This document shows, piece after piece, positions 1 through 5,510 of a stretch of DNA of 5,588 bases (the stretch's first letter is position 1; each line of letters starts with the position of its first letter). The stretch comes from Ectothiorhodospiraceae bacterium. GTDB lineage: Bacteria > Pseudomonadota > Gammaproteobacteria > Nitrococcales > AK92. The stretch spans positions 1 through 5,588 of the forward strand of contig JAJUFY010000153.1 of NCBI GenBank assembly GCA_029263635.1, given 5' to 3'. A model generated the notes under the pieces. The model ran no database searches, was not told the origin of the DNA, and saw nothing but the letters and a program-made list of their open reading frames with translations. A program made the position numbers and the translations under genes.

Positions 1-1
1 A

Positions 2-58
2 CACCGGAAGAAAAAAGCGCCGGCCATGATCGGCGCAGAGGGAGGAGAAACATCATGA
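2..58 (+). CDS. Possible 3' end of an upstream gene (partial, uncertain)
   Basis: A reading frame is open from the left edge and ends at TGA 56-58. Its last residues would read HRKKKAPAMIGAEGGETS. The stop shares the sequence ATGA (55-58) with the start of the binding-protein gene, the same 4-nt coupling seen later at the livM/livG and livG/livF junctions. That similarity is the only reason to think the frame is real. The tail is hydrophilic and matches nothing I recognise. A second frame, ending TGRKKRRP at TGA 27-29, is an equally short alternative end for an upstream gene. About 18 codons cannot settle coding status, so treat this as a hint that the operon extends to the left. Confidence 0.25.
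   Translation, partial: HRKKKAPAMIGAEGGETS
41..47 (+). promoter_or_regulatory. Strong ribosome binding site of the binding-protein gene
   Basis: GGAGGAG lies 7 nt upstream of ATG 55 and is close to a perfect anti-16S match. It fixes the start: the frame is open upstream to the window edge, but only this ATG has such a site and gives a clean Sec signal peptide. Confidence 0.85.
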
Positions 59-1224
59 CGCTGCGTCTTGCCCGCACCGTGCTGGCAGCCGTGCTGCCGT
101 TCCTGGCGCTGCCGCCGGCAGTTGCCCAGGAGCCCGTCAAGGTCGGTCTGATCCTGCCGATGACCGGACCTTTCGCTTCCACCGGACGCCAGGTCGAAGC
201 CGGCGCACGTTTGTACTGGAACCAGCACTGCCAGACCGTGGCCGGCCGGCCGGTCGAGCTCATCGTTCGCGACGATGCCGCCGAAGCCGCTTCCAGCCGC
301 CGCCTCGCCCAGGAACTGGTGGTCCGTGAGCGGGTGCACGTGCTCGCCGGGTTCGGGCTGACGCCGCTGGCCTTCTCGGCGGCGCCGGTCGCCACGCAGA
401 GCAAGACGCCGATGGTGGTGATGGCCGCGGCGACGTCCAGCATTACCGAGAAATCGCCGTACATCGTCCGCTCCAGCTTCACGCTGCCCCAGGTGGCCGC
501 GCCGATGGGCGAATGGGCCGCCGCCAACGGTCTCAAGCGGGTGGTGACGCTGGTCACCGACTATGCCCCCGGCCTGGATGCCGAAGCGTGGTTCAAGAAG
601 ACCTTCGAGGCCGGCGGTGGCGCGGTGGTGGAATCGCTGCGGGCGCCGCTGCAGAACCCCGATTTCTCCGCCTTCCTCCAGCGCGTCCGTGACGCCAAGC
701 CGGATGCGCTGTTCGTGTTCGTTCCGTCCGGGGTCGGCTCCAGCCTGATGAAGCAGTTCGAGACGCGCGGGCTCAAGGAAGCCGGCATCAAGCTGATCGC
801 GACCGGCGACGTCACCGACGACGACATCCTCAACGACATGGGCCCGGCCGCCAGGGACACCATCACCACCCACCATTACTCGGCGGCGCACGAGTCGCCC
901 GAGAACAAGGCCTACGTCGAAGCCTTCGGTGCCGCCAACGGTGGCGCCCGGCCAAACTTCATGTCGATCGGCGGCTATGACGGCATGCGCCTGATCTGCG
1001 CAGCGCTGGAACAGACCAAGGGCAACACCGACGGCGACGCCCTGCTGGCCGCCATGAAGGGCATGCAGTGGGAGAGCCCGCGCGGTCCGGTGGCGATCGA
1101 TCCGGACACCCGGGACATCGTCCAGAGTGTCTATGTCCGGCGGGTCGAGGAGCGCGACGGGCAGCTCTACAACGTCGAGTTCGACCGCTTCGACAAGGTG
1201 GCCGATCCGGGCAAGGCCAACTGA
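55..1224 (+). CDS. Periplasmic substrate-binding protein of a HAAT-type (Liv-like) ABC importer
   Basis: This 389-residue protein captures the solute in the periplasm and delivers it to the permease pair encoded next door. Residues 1-24 form a Sec signal peptide: Arg at 4 and 7, a hydrophobic core at about 8-20, then AVA before Q25, a signal peptidase I site. There is no lipobox. The mature part begins VKVGLILPMTGPF (28-40), the typical opening of the type I periplasmic-binding fold (Peripla_BP_6). Two lobes follow, with a first-lobe pocket segment AAATSS (124-129), a second-lobe opening TLVTDYAPG (165-173), and GDVTDDD (251-257) near the expected ligand acid. The C-terminal segment WESPRGPVAIDPDTRD (339-354) is characteristic of this subfamily. 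Only two cysteines remain, C59 and C315, far apart, so the LivJ-type disulfide is absent. Length is normal. It is the first gene of the SBP-H-M-G-F operon, with 30 nt before livH. Family is certain; substrate is unknown. Aromatic or other carboxylates are as plausible as amino acids. Confidence 0.95.
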   Translation: MTLRLARTVLAAVLPFLALPPAVAQEPVKVGLILPMTGPFASTGRQVEAGARLYWNQHCQTVAGRPVELIVRDDAAEAASSRRLAQELVVRERVHVLAGFGLTPLAFSAAPVATQSKTPMVVMAAATSSITEKSPYIVRSSFTLPQVAAPMGEWAAANGLKRVVTLVTDYAPGLDAEAWFKKTFEAGGGAVVESLRAPLQNPDFSAFLQRVRDAKPDALFVFVPSGVGSSLMKQFETRGLKEAGIKLIATGDVTDDDILNDMGPAARDTITTHHYSAAHESPENKAYVEAFGAANGGARPNFMSIGGYDGMRLICAALEQTKGNTDGDALLAAMKGMQWESPRGPVAIDPDTRDIVQSVYVRRVEERDGQLYNVEFDRFDKVADPGKAN

Positions 1225-1254
1225 CCAGCTGCCGCGCGTCCAAAGGGGAACGGC

Positions 1255-2109
1255 ATGGCCCTGATCTTCGACGGCATTTCCTACGGTCTGCTGCTGTTCG
1301 TCATGGCTGTCGGCCTGTCGGTGACGCTGGGGCTGATGAACTTCGTCAACCTGGCCCATGGCGCCTTCGCCATGCTCGGCGGCTATGTCACCGTGGTCCT
1401 GGTCAACCAGCAGGGCGTGCCGTTTCTGCTGTGCCTGCCGGTCGCGTTCGTCGCCGCGGCGCTGCTGGGCGTGGTGCTGGAGAAGACGCTGTACGTGCAC
1501 CTGTACCGGCGCAGCCACCTGGACCAGGTGCTGTTCTCCATCGGCCTGGTGTTCATGGCGATGGCCGCCGCCGACTACTTCATGGGCTCCCGCCAGCAGC
1601 TGATCCAGCTGCCCGACTATCTGCGCGGCCAGTTCGAAGTGCTCGGCGTCCAGGTCGGCCGCTACCGGCTGTTCATCATCGCCGTCTGCGTGGTGCTGAC
1701 CGTGCTGCTGCAGTGGGTGCTGGCCCGTACCCGGATCGGCAGCCAGCTGCGGGCGGCCGTGGACGACGCCATGGCCGCGCGCGGGCTAGGCATCGAGATC
1801 GGCCGGCTGTTCACGCTCACCTTCGCGGTCGGCTCGGGGCTGGCCGGCCTTGGCGGCGCGCTGGGCATCGAGATGATGGGGCTGACGCCGTCGTTCCCGA
1901 TCGAACTGATGATCTATTTCCTGATCGTCGTCGTGGTCGGCGGCACGGACAACATCACCGGCCCCTTCCTGGCGGCCATCGTCCTCGGCATCGGCGACGT
2001 GCTCGGCAAGTACTACGTGCCGGAGCTGGGTGCCTTCATGATCTACCTGATGATGATCACCATCCTCGCCGTGGCGCCGCAGGGGCTGTTCGGGCGTCGT
2101 GATGCCTGA
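1255..2109 (+). CDS. Branched-chain amino acid type ABC transporter permease, LivH-like
   Basis: This inner-membrane permease of 284 residues forms the translocation path together with the LivM-like protein. ATG 1255 is preceded by AAAGGGG (1242-1248) at a good distance. The protein is almost entirely hydrophobic, with about eight probable membrane segments. It carries the LivH signature GLMNFVNLAHG (26-36). A cytoplasmic coupling loop, ARTRIGSQLRAAVDD (157-171) followed by RGLGIEIGRLF, is where the ATPase should dock. The late motif VVVVGGTDNITGPFLAA (225-241) replaces the commoner GG-x-GS-x-x-GA form but keeps the glycines, and the end reads PQGLFGRR. Length matches the family (about 280-300). 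It sits 30 nt after the binding-protein gene, and its last bases overlap or nearly reach livM. Its membership in this importer is clear, but I withhold a livH symbol because the substrate is unproven. Confidence 0.95.
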   Translation: MALIFDGISYGLLLFVMAVGLSVTLGLMNFVNLAHGAFAMLGGYVTVVLVNQQGVPFLLCLPVAFVAAALLGVVLEKTLYVHLYRRSHLDQVLFSIGLVFMAMAAADYFMGSRQQLIQLPDYLRGQFEVLGVQVGRYRLFIIAVCVVLTVLLQWVLARTRIGSQLRAAVDDAMAARGLGIEIGRLFTLTFAVGSGLAGLGGALGIEMMGLTPSFPIELMIYFLIVVVVGGTDNITGPFLAAIVLGIGDVLGKYYVPELGAFMIYLMMITILAVAPQGLFGRRDA

Positions 2110-3154
2110 CGGGACGGGAGCAGCCAAGGTGTCGACCTCGACCAAACGCGGCGCATTAGGGCTTGCCGTTCCGTTCAAGGCGGGCCTCTGGCCGTGGCCG
2201 GAGCTCCTGTTCTGGTCCTGTGCCATCGCCGCCTATTTCCTGTTCCAGGAACGGCTGCCGCTGATCACCGAGATCTTCGTGCTCGGCCTGTTCGCGCTGT
2301 CGCTGGACCTGATCCTCGGCTATGCCGGCATCGTCTCCCTGGGGCACGCGGCATTCTTCGGGGTGGGCGCCTACACGGCCGGCATCCTGGCCCAGTCCGG
2401 CTGGGGCGAGCCGGTCAGCGGGCTCCTGATCGCCGCCGCAACGGCGATGGCGGTCGGTTTCGCCAGTTCGTTCCTGGTGCTGCGGGGCCGGGACCTGACC
2501 CGGCTGATGGTGACCCTGGGTGTGGCCATGCTGATCTACGAGGCCGCCAACCAGGCGGCCTGGCTGACCGGCGGCGCCGACGGGCTGGTCGGAATGACCG
2601 TGTGGCCGGTGCTCGGCGTCTTCGAGTTCGACCTGTACGGCCATACCGCCTACTGGTACAGCTTCGCGGTATTGTTCCTGCTGTTCTGCCTTGCCCGGCG
2701 GCTGGTGAACTCGCCGTTCGGCCTGTCGCTGCGCGGCATCAAGGAAAACCGGCTGCGGATGGCGGCTATCGGTACTCCCGTCAACCGGCGGCTGGTGCTG
2801 ATCTACACGGTAGCGGCCGGCTATGCCGGTGCCGCCGGCGCGCTGCTCGCCCAGACCACCCAGTTCGTGTCGCTGGATGTGCTGGCCTTCCATCGCTCTG
2901 CGGAGGCGCTGCTGATGCTGGTCATCGGTGGCAGCGGAATGCTGTACGGCGCCCTGGTGGGAGCCCTGAGCTTCAAGGTGCTGCAGGATCTGTTCTCTAA
3001 CTGGACCGCCCAGTACTGGCAGTTCTGGCTGGGGCTGCTGCTGGTATTGCTGGTGCTGTTCGCCCGGGGCGGCATCATGGGCGCGGCGCAGGCGCTGCGT
3101 CGGCGCCATGCCCGCGGCCGCCGGGCCAGCGCGCCTCAGGAGAGACGGTCATGA
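2102..3154 (+). CDS. Branched-chain amino acid type ABC transporter permease, LivM-like
   Basis: This is the second inner-membrane permease, 350 residues if started at ATG 2102, and the partner of the LivH-like subunit. Visible motifs are GYAGIVSLGHAAFFGVGAY (73-91), the LivM signature; TGGADGL (156-162); the ATPase-facing loop SPFGLSLRGIKEN (204-216); and GGSGMLYGALVGA (276-288). Several long hydrophobic segments lie between them, and the C-terminal tail is short and strongly basic (RRRHARGRR), presumably cytoplasmic. Length is in the usual 330-360 range. The start is ambiguous. GTG 2099 and ATG 2102 lie inside the end of livH and lack a well-spaced Shine-Dalgarno, whereas GTG 2129 has GGGAG 8 nt upstream and would remove about nine weakly conserved residues. 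The stop overlaps livG by ATGA (3151-3154), implying coupled translation. Identity is secure; the exact N-terminus is not. Confidence 0.93.
   Translation: MPDGTGAAKVSTSTKRGALGLAVPFKAGLWPWPELLFWSCAIAAYFLFQERLPLITEIFVLGLFALSLDLILGYAGIVSLGHAAFFGVGAYTAGILAQSGWGEPVSGLLIAAATAMAVGFASSFLVLRGRDLTRLMVTLGVAMLIYEAANQAAWLTGGADGLVGMTVWPVLGVFEFDLYGHTAYWYSFAVLFLLFCLARRLVNSPFGLSLRGIKENRLRMAAIGTPVNRRLVLIYTVAAGYAGAAGALLAQTTQFVSLDVLAFHRSAEALLMLVIGGSGMLYGALVGALSFKVLQDLFSNWTAQYWQFWLGLLLVLLVLFARGGIMGAAQALRRRHARGRRASAPQERRS
2116..2131 (+). promoter_or_regulatory. Candidate ribosome binding site and alternative GTG start for livM-like gene
   Basis: GGGAG (2116-2120) is followed after 8 nt by an in-frame GTG (2129-2131). 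The upstream starts at 2099 and 2102 have only AGGGG (2081-2085), more than 13 nt away and too far for normal use. If GTG 2129 is used, livM begins 19 nt after the livH stop rather than overlapping it. Confidence 0.45.
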
Positions 3155-3900
3155 GCGCGGTGCTGGAAACCCAGGGCCTGGTCAAGCGCTTCGGCGGTCT
3201 GGTGGCGACCCGGGACGTGGCGCTGCGGCTGGAACCGGGCGAGCGCCACGCCCTGATCGGCCCGAACGGCGCCGGCAAGACCACGCTGGTCAACCTGCTC
3301 ACCGGCGTGCTGCGGCCCACTGCCGGGCGCATCCTGCTGAACGGCGCCGATATCACCCACGCCTCGCAGCATCAGCGGGTCCGGCTCGGTCTGGTGCGGA
3401 CCTTCCAGATCAACCAGCTGTTTCCGGAAATGACGCCGCTGGAATCGGTGGCGCTGGCGATCTGCGAGCGCGACGGCCATGCCCTGGCCTGGTGGCGGCC
3501 GCTGCGGGCCCACCGCGCCGTGTTCGAGGAGGCCTGCGGCCTGCTGGCGCGGCTGGATCTCGCCGATCTGGCCGAACAGCCGACCGCGAGCCTGGCGTAC
3601 GGCAAGCAGCGGCTGCTGGAACTGGCCATCGCGCTGGCCCGCAAGCCCCAGGTACTGCTGCTGGATGAGCCGGCGGCCGGCGTTGCCGAAAGCGACCGGG
3701 CCGAGATTCTGGCCATCATCGATCGGCTCCCGGCCGAGGTCAGCGTGCTCCTGATCGAGCACGACATGGATCTGGTGTTCCGCTTCGCCCGACGCATGTC
3801 GGTCCTGGTCGGCGGCGCCATGATTGCCGAGGGGACGCCGGAGCAGATCGCTGCCGACCCGCGGGTGCGGGAAGCCTATCTCGGGGAAAGCGAGGCATGA
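3151..3900 (+). CDS. HAAT-type ABC transporter ATP-binding protein, LivG-like
   Basis: This cytoplasmic ATPase of 249 residues is one half of the ATPase dimer powering the importer. Walker A is GPNGAGKTT (37-45, K43), the Q-loop glutamine is Q86 in RTFQINQLF, and the ABC signature is LAYGK (148-152) where the general consensus is LSGGQ. Walker B is VLLLD (168-172), followed by catalytic E173. The switch histidine is H204 in LIEHDMD. The C-terminus ends EAYLGE, typical of the LivG C-terminal extension. AGGAGAG (3138-3144) precedes ATG 3151. The start overlaps the livM stop (ATGA) and the end overlaps livF (ATGA), so all three are probably translated together. The alanine in the signature is not damage: LivG proteins commonly have LAYG there. 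All other catalytic residues are intact, so it should be active. Confidence 0.96.
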   Translation: MSAVLETQGLVKRFGGLVATRDVALRLEPGERHALIGPNGAGKTTLVNLLTGVLRPTAGRILLNGADITHASQHQRVRLGLVRTFQINQLFPEMTPLESVALAICERDGHALAWWRPLRAHRAVFEEACGLLARLDLADLAEQPTASLAYGKQRLLELAIALARKPQVLLLDEPAAGVAESDRAEILAIIDRLPAEVSVLLIEHDMDLVFRFARRMSVLVGGAMIAEGTPEQIAADPRVREAYLGESEA

Positions 3901-4613
3901 GCAGTCTGCTGGAACTGGAGCAGGTAGCGTCCGGCTACGGCGAGGCGCTGGCGCTGCGCGACGTGTCGCTGCGGATGGCGGAGGGCGAGTCGGTCGCGCT
4001 GCTGGGCCGCAACGGCATGGGCAAGACCACACTGATCCTGACCATCATGGGCCACGCCCGGCAGTACGGCGGCCGCATCGGCTTCGCCGGCAGCACGCTG
4101 GACGGCTTGCCGCCGGAAGCGCGGGCCAAGCTGGGCCTGGGCTGGGTGCCGCAGGAACGCAACATCTTCCGTTCGCTGACGGTGGAAGAGAACCTGACCG
4201 CCGTCGCCAGGCCGGGCAGCTGGAACCTGGAACGGATCTACGCCATGTTTCCGCGGCTTGCCGAACGCCGCCGCAACTACGGCAACCAGCTCTCCGGCGG
4301 CGAGCAGCAGATGCTCGCCATCGGCCGGGCGCTGATGACCAATCCGCGGCTGCTGCTGCTGGACGAGCCGTTCGAGGGGCTGGCGCCGGTCATCGTCGAT
4401 GAGCTGATGCGGGCATTGGAAGGGCTGGCCCGCGACAGCGGGCTGGCGCTGCTGATTGTCGAGCAGAAGCCGAACAAGGTACTGCGCATCACCGGCCGCG
4501 CGGTGATCCTGGATCAGGGCCGGGTCGTGCACGAGGCGCCGAGCGCGCAGCTGCTGAACGATCCGGACGCGCTCGCGATCCATCTGGGAGTGGCCGGCGC
4601 CAACGCCGGCTGA
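3897..4613 (+). CDS. HAAT-type ABC transporter ATP-binding protein, LivF-like
   Basis: This cytoplasmic ATPase of 238 residues is the second half of the ATPase dimer and the last gene of the operon. Walker A is GRNGMGKTT (37-45, K43), the Q-loop is Q86 in GWVPQERNIF, and the ABC signature LSGGEQQ (132-138) is canonical. Walker B is LLLLD (152-156) with catalytic E157, followed by EPFEGLAP. At the switch position the family has VEQN in place of histidine; here it reads VEQK (188-191), so Q190 stands for the histidine and lysine replaces the usual asparagine. The C-terminus (HLGVAGANAG) is somewhat shorter and different from the common YLGV ending. It starts by ATGA overlap with livG, with GGGGAAAG (3883-3890) just upstream. 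It ends 37 nt before the convergent lpxH. Family assignment is secure; no truncation is visible. Confidence 0.96.
   Translation: MSSLLELEQVASGYGEALALRDVSLRMAEGESVALLGRNGMGKTTLILTIMGHARQYGGRIGFAGSTLDGLPPEARAKLGLGWVPQERNIFRSLTVEENLTAVARPGSWNLERIYAMFPRLAERRRNYGNQLSGGEQQMLAIGRALMTNPRLLLLDEPFEGLAPVIVDELMRALEGLARDSGLALLIVEQKPNKVLRITGRAVILDQGRVVHEAPSAQLLNDPDALAIHLGVAGANAG
4593..4610. terminator. GC-rich hairpin over the last codons of livF
   Basis: GCCGGCG (4593-4599) pairs perfectly with CGCCGGC (4604-4610) around a 4-nt CCAA loop, and a G-U pair (4592/4611) can extend it. It ends immediately before the TGA of livF. No U-tract follows on either strand, so it is not a classical intrinsic terminator. 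It could stabilise the 3' end of the message or assist termination between the convergent genes. Coding constraint could also explain it, since the last codons encode alanine and glycine. Confidence 0.35.
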
Positions 4614-4628
4614 ATACTGCCGTGCAGG

Positions 4629-4646
4629 CGCCGCTGCGACGCGGCG
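4629..4646. terminator. Hairpin in the livF/lpxH convergent junction
   Basis: CGCCGC (4629-4634) and GCGGCG (4641-4646) form a 6-bp stem with a 6-nt loop in the 37-nt gap between two converging genes. The symmetric stem could act for transcripts from both sides. No U-run follows on either strand, so function as a terminator is inferred from position only. Confidence 0.35.
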
Positions 4647-4650
4647 GCGA

Positions 4651-5382
4651 TCAGGCCCGCGCCAGCGGCAGGCCTTCCAGTTCCATCCCGTCAGCGGTCA
4701 CCCGCAGCACGCTGCCCTGGTCGTACCAGTCGCCCAGCACCACCCGCGTGTGAGTGCGGCCGTCCAGTTCGAAATGATGGATCGCCGGGCGGTGGGTATG
4801 GCCGTGAATGAGCCGGGTGATGCCATGCCGCTGCATCTCGGCTTCCACCGTCTGCTGGTTGACGTCCATCAGATAGTCGTCGAGCTGCTGATTGCGCGCG
4901 CCGCTTTCGCTGCGGGCCATGCGCGCCATCTCCAGTCGCTCGGGGATGGTTTTGGCAAGGAAGAAGGCCTGCCACTCCGGATTGCGGACCATCTGCCGGA
5001 ACTGCTGGTACTGCACGTCGTCGGTGCACAGGCTGTCGCCGTGCATCAGCAGGGTCGGCACGCCGTGCAGGTCGATCACGGTCGGGTCGGCGAGCAGGGC
5101 GATGCCGGTCAGCTCGGCAAAGCGCTCGCCGATCAGGAAGTCCCGGTTGCCGTGCATGAAATAGGTCGGCACCTGCGCGCTGAAGGCCTGCAGGGCGGCG
5201 ATCACCGGTTCGTCCGGCCCGACGGCGTCGTCGCCGATCCAGGCCTCGAACAGGTCGCCCAGGATGTAGAGCGCTTCCGCCTGATCGCGCTGCTCGTGCA
5301 GGAAGCGCAGGAACAGCTCGGTGAGGGCCGGGCGGCTGGGGTCCAGATGCAGGTCGGAGATGAAAAGAATGGGACGGCTCAC
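4651..5382 (-). CDS. lpxH: UDP-2,3-diacylglucosamine diphosphatase (lipid A biosynthesis)
   Basis: This enzyme hydrolyses UDP-2,3-diacylglucosamine to lipid X (2,3-diacylglucosamine 1-phosphate) and UMP, an early cytoplasmic-face step of lipid A synthesis. It is a 243-residue calcineurin-type metallophosphoesterase, close to the roughly 240 residues of E. coli LpxH. The dimetal ligands are all visible in order: D10 and H12 in FISDLHLD; D43 in LGDLFEAWIGDD; N79 in HGNRDFLIG, with R80 and D81; H114 in LLMHGDSLCTDD; and H195 and H197 in LIHGHTHRPA. The C-terminal VVLGDWYDQGS (215-224) is also typical. The start is GTG (5382-5380), chosen because the N-terminus then matches the family; only a weak purine-rich CGAG lies upstream. 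It is transcribed toward livF and away from cysS, and has no part in the transporter. Housekeeping and probably essential. Confidence 0.97.
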   Translation of the reverse strand: MSRPILFISDLHLDPSRPALTELFLRFLHEQRDQAEALYILGDLFEAWIGDDAVGPDEPVIAALQAFSAQVPTYFMHGNRDFLIGERFAELTGIALLADPTVIDLHGVPTLLMHGDSLCTDDVQYQQFRQMVRNPEWQAFFLAKTIPERLEMARMARSESGARNQQLDDYLMDVNQQTVEAEMQRHGITRLIHGHTHRPAIHHFELDGRTHTRVVLGDWYDQGSVLRVTADGMELEGLPLARA

Positions 5383-5415
5383 GGCAATGCTCGGTCTTGC
5401 TCCGGAAAGCGGCTA

Positions 5416-5444
5416 GGTTTAGCGGTTTCGCGCCGCCACGGCAA
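5416..5444 (-). promoter_or_regulatory. Weak candidate sigma70 promoter for lpxH
   Basis: Reading leftward, TTGCCG (5444-5439, 4 of 6 to TTGACA) is followed after 17 nt by TAAACC (5421-5416, 3 of 6 to TATAAT). This would give a leader of about 25-30 nt before the lpxH GTG. Position and spacing are good, but the -10 match is poor, so this is tentative. Confidence 0.3.
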
Positions 5445-5450
5445 GTGCGT

Positions 5451-5479
5451 GTGCCATGGCGCGGCCTTTTCGATAAGAT
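5451..5479 (+). promoter_or_regulatory. Candidate sigma70 promoter for cysS
   Basis: GTGCCA (5451-5456, 4 of 6 to TTGACA) is followed after exactly 17 nt by TAAGAT (5474-5479, 4 of 6 to TATAAT), in a locally AT-rich patch (TTTTCGATAAGATT) that stands out against the GC-rich background. Transcription would begin near 5486 and leave about 25 nt of leader carrying the cysS ribosome binding site. Confidence 0.5.
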
Positions 5480-5510
5480 TCCCGGCCGATGCACGAGGAG
5501 GCCGCCGCGC

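Noticed and set aside
1068..2102. 344-codon plus-strand frame spanning the binding-protein end and livH
   Set aside because: It is an Arg/Gly/Ala-rich out-of-frame reading of two well-supported genes, with no motif of its own.
2156..3109. Long open frame (317 codons) on the minus strand opposite livM
   Set aside because: Its protein would be extremely rich in Gln, His and Arg with no recognisable motif, as expected for the antisense of a Leu/Val-rich membrane protein in GC-rich DNA. livM on the other strand has clear family motifs.
3592..3606. Possible inactivating change in the LivG ABC signature (LAYGK instead of LSGGQ)
   Set aside because: LivG family members, including that of E. coli, commonly carry LAYG at this place, so it is not evidence of a broken ATPase. 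It is kept only as part of the site-asymmetry finding.
3136..4583. Minus-strand open frames (3136-4032 and 3876-4583) opposite livG and livF
   Set aside because: They lie opposite intact ATPase genes, have low-complexity Arg/Gln/Ala composition and no domain signature. They are GC-driven shadows.
5429..5463. Inverted repeat CGCGCC / GGCGCG plus the 8-nt palindrome GCCATGGC (5453-5460) between lpxH and cysS
   Set aside because: The arms are short, GC-only and 23 nt apart, and an 8-nt palindrome is expected by chance. There is not enough to call an operator.
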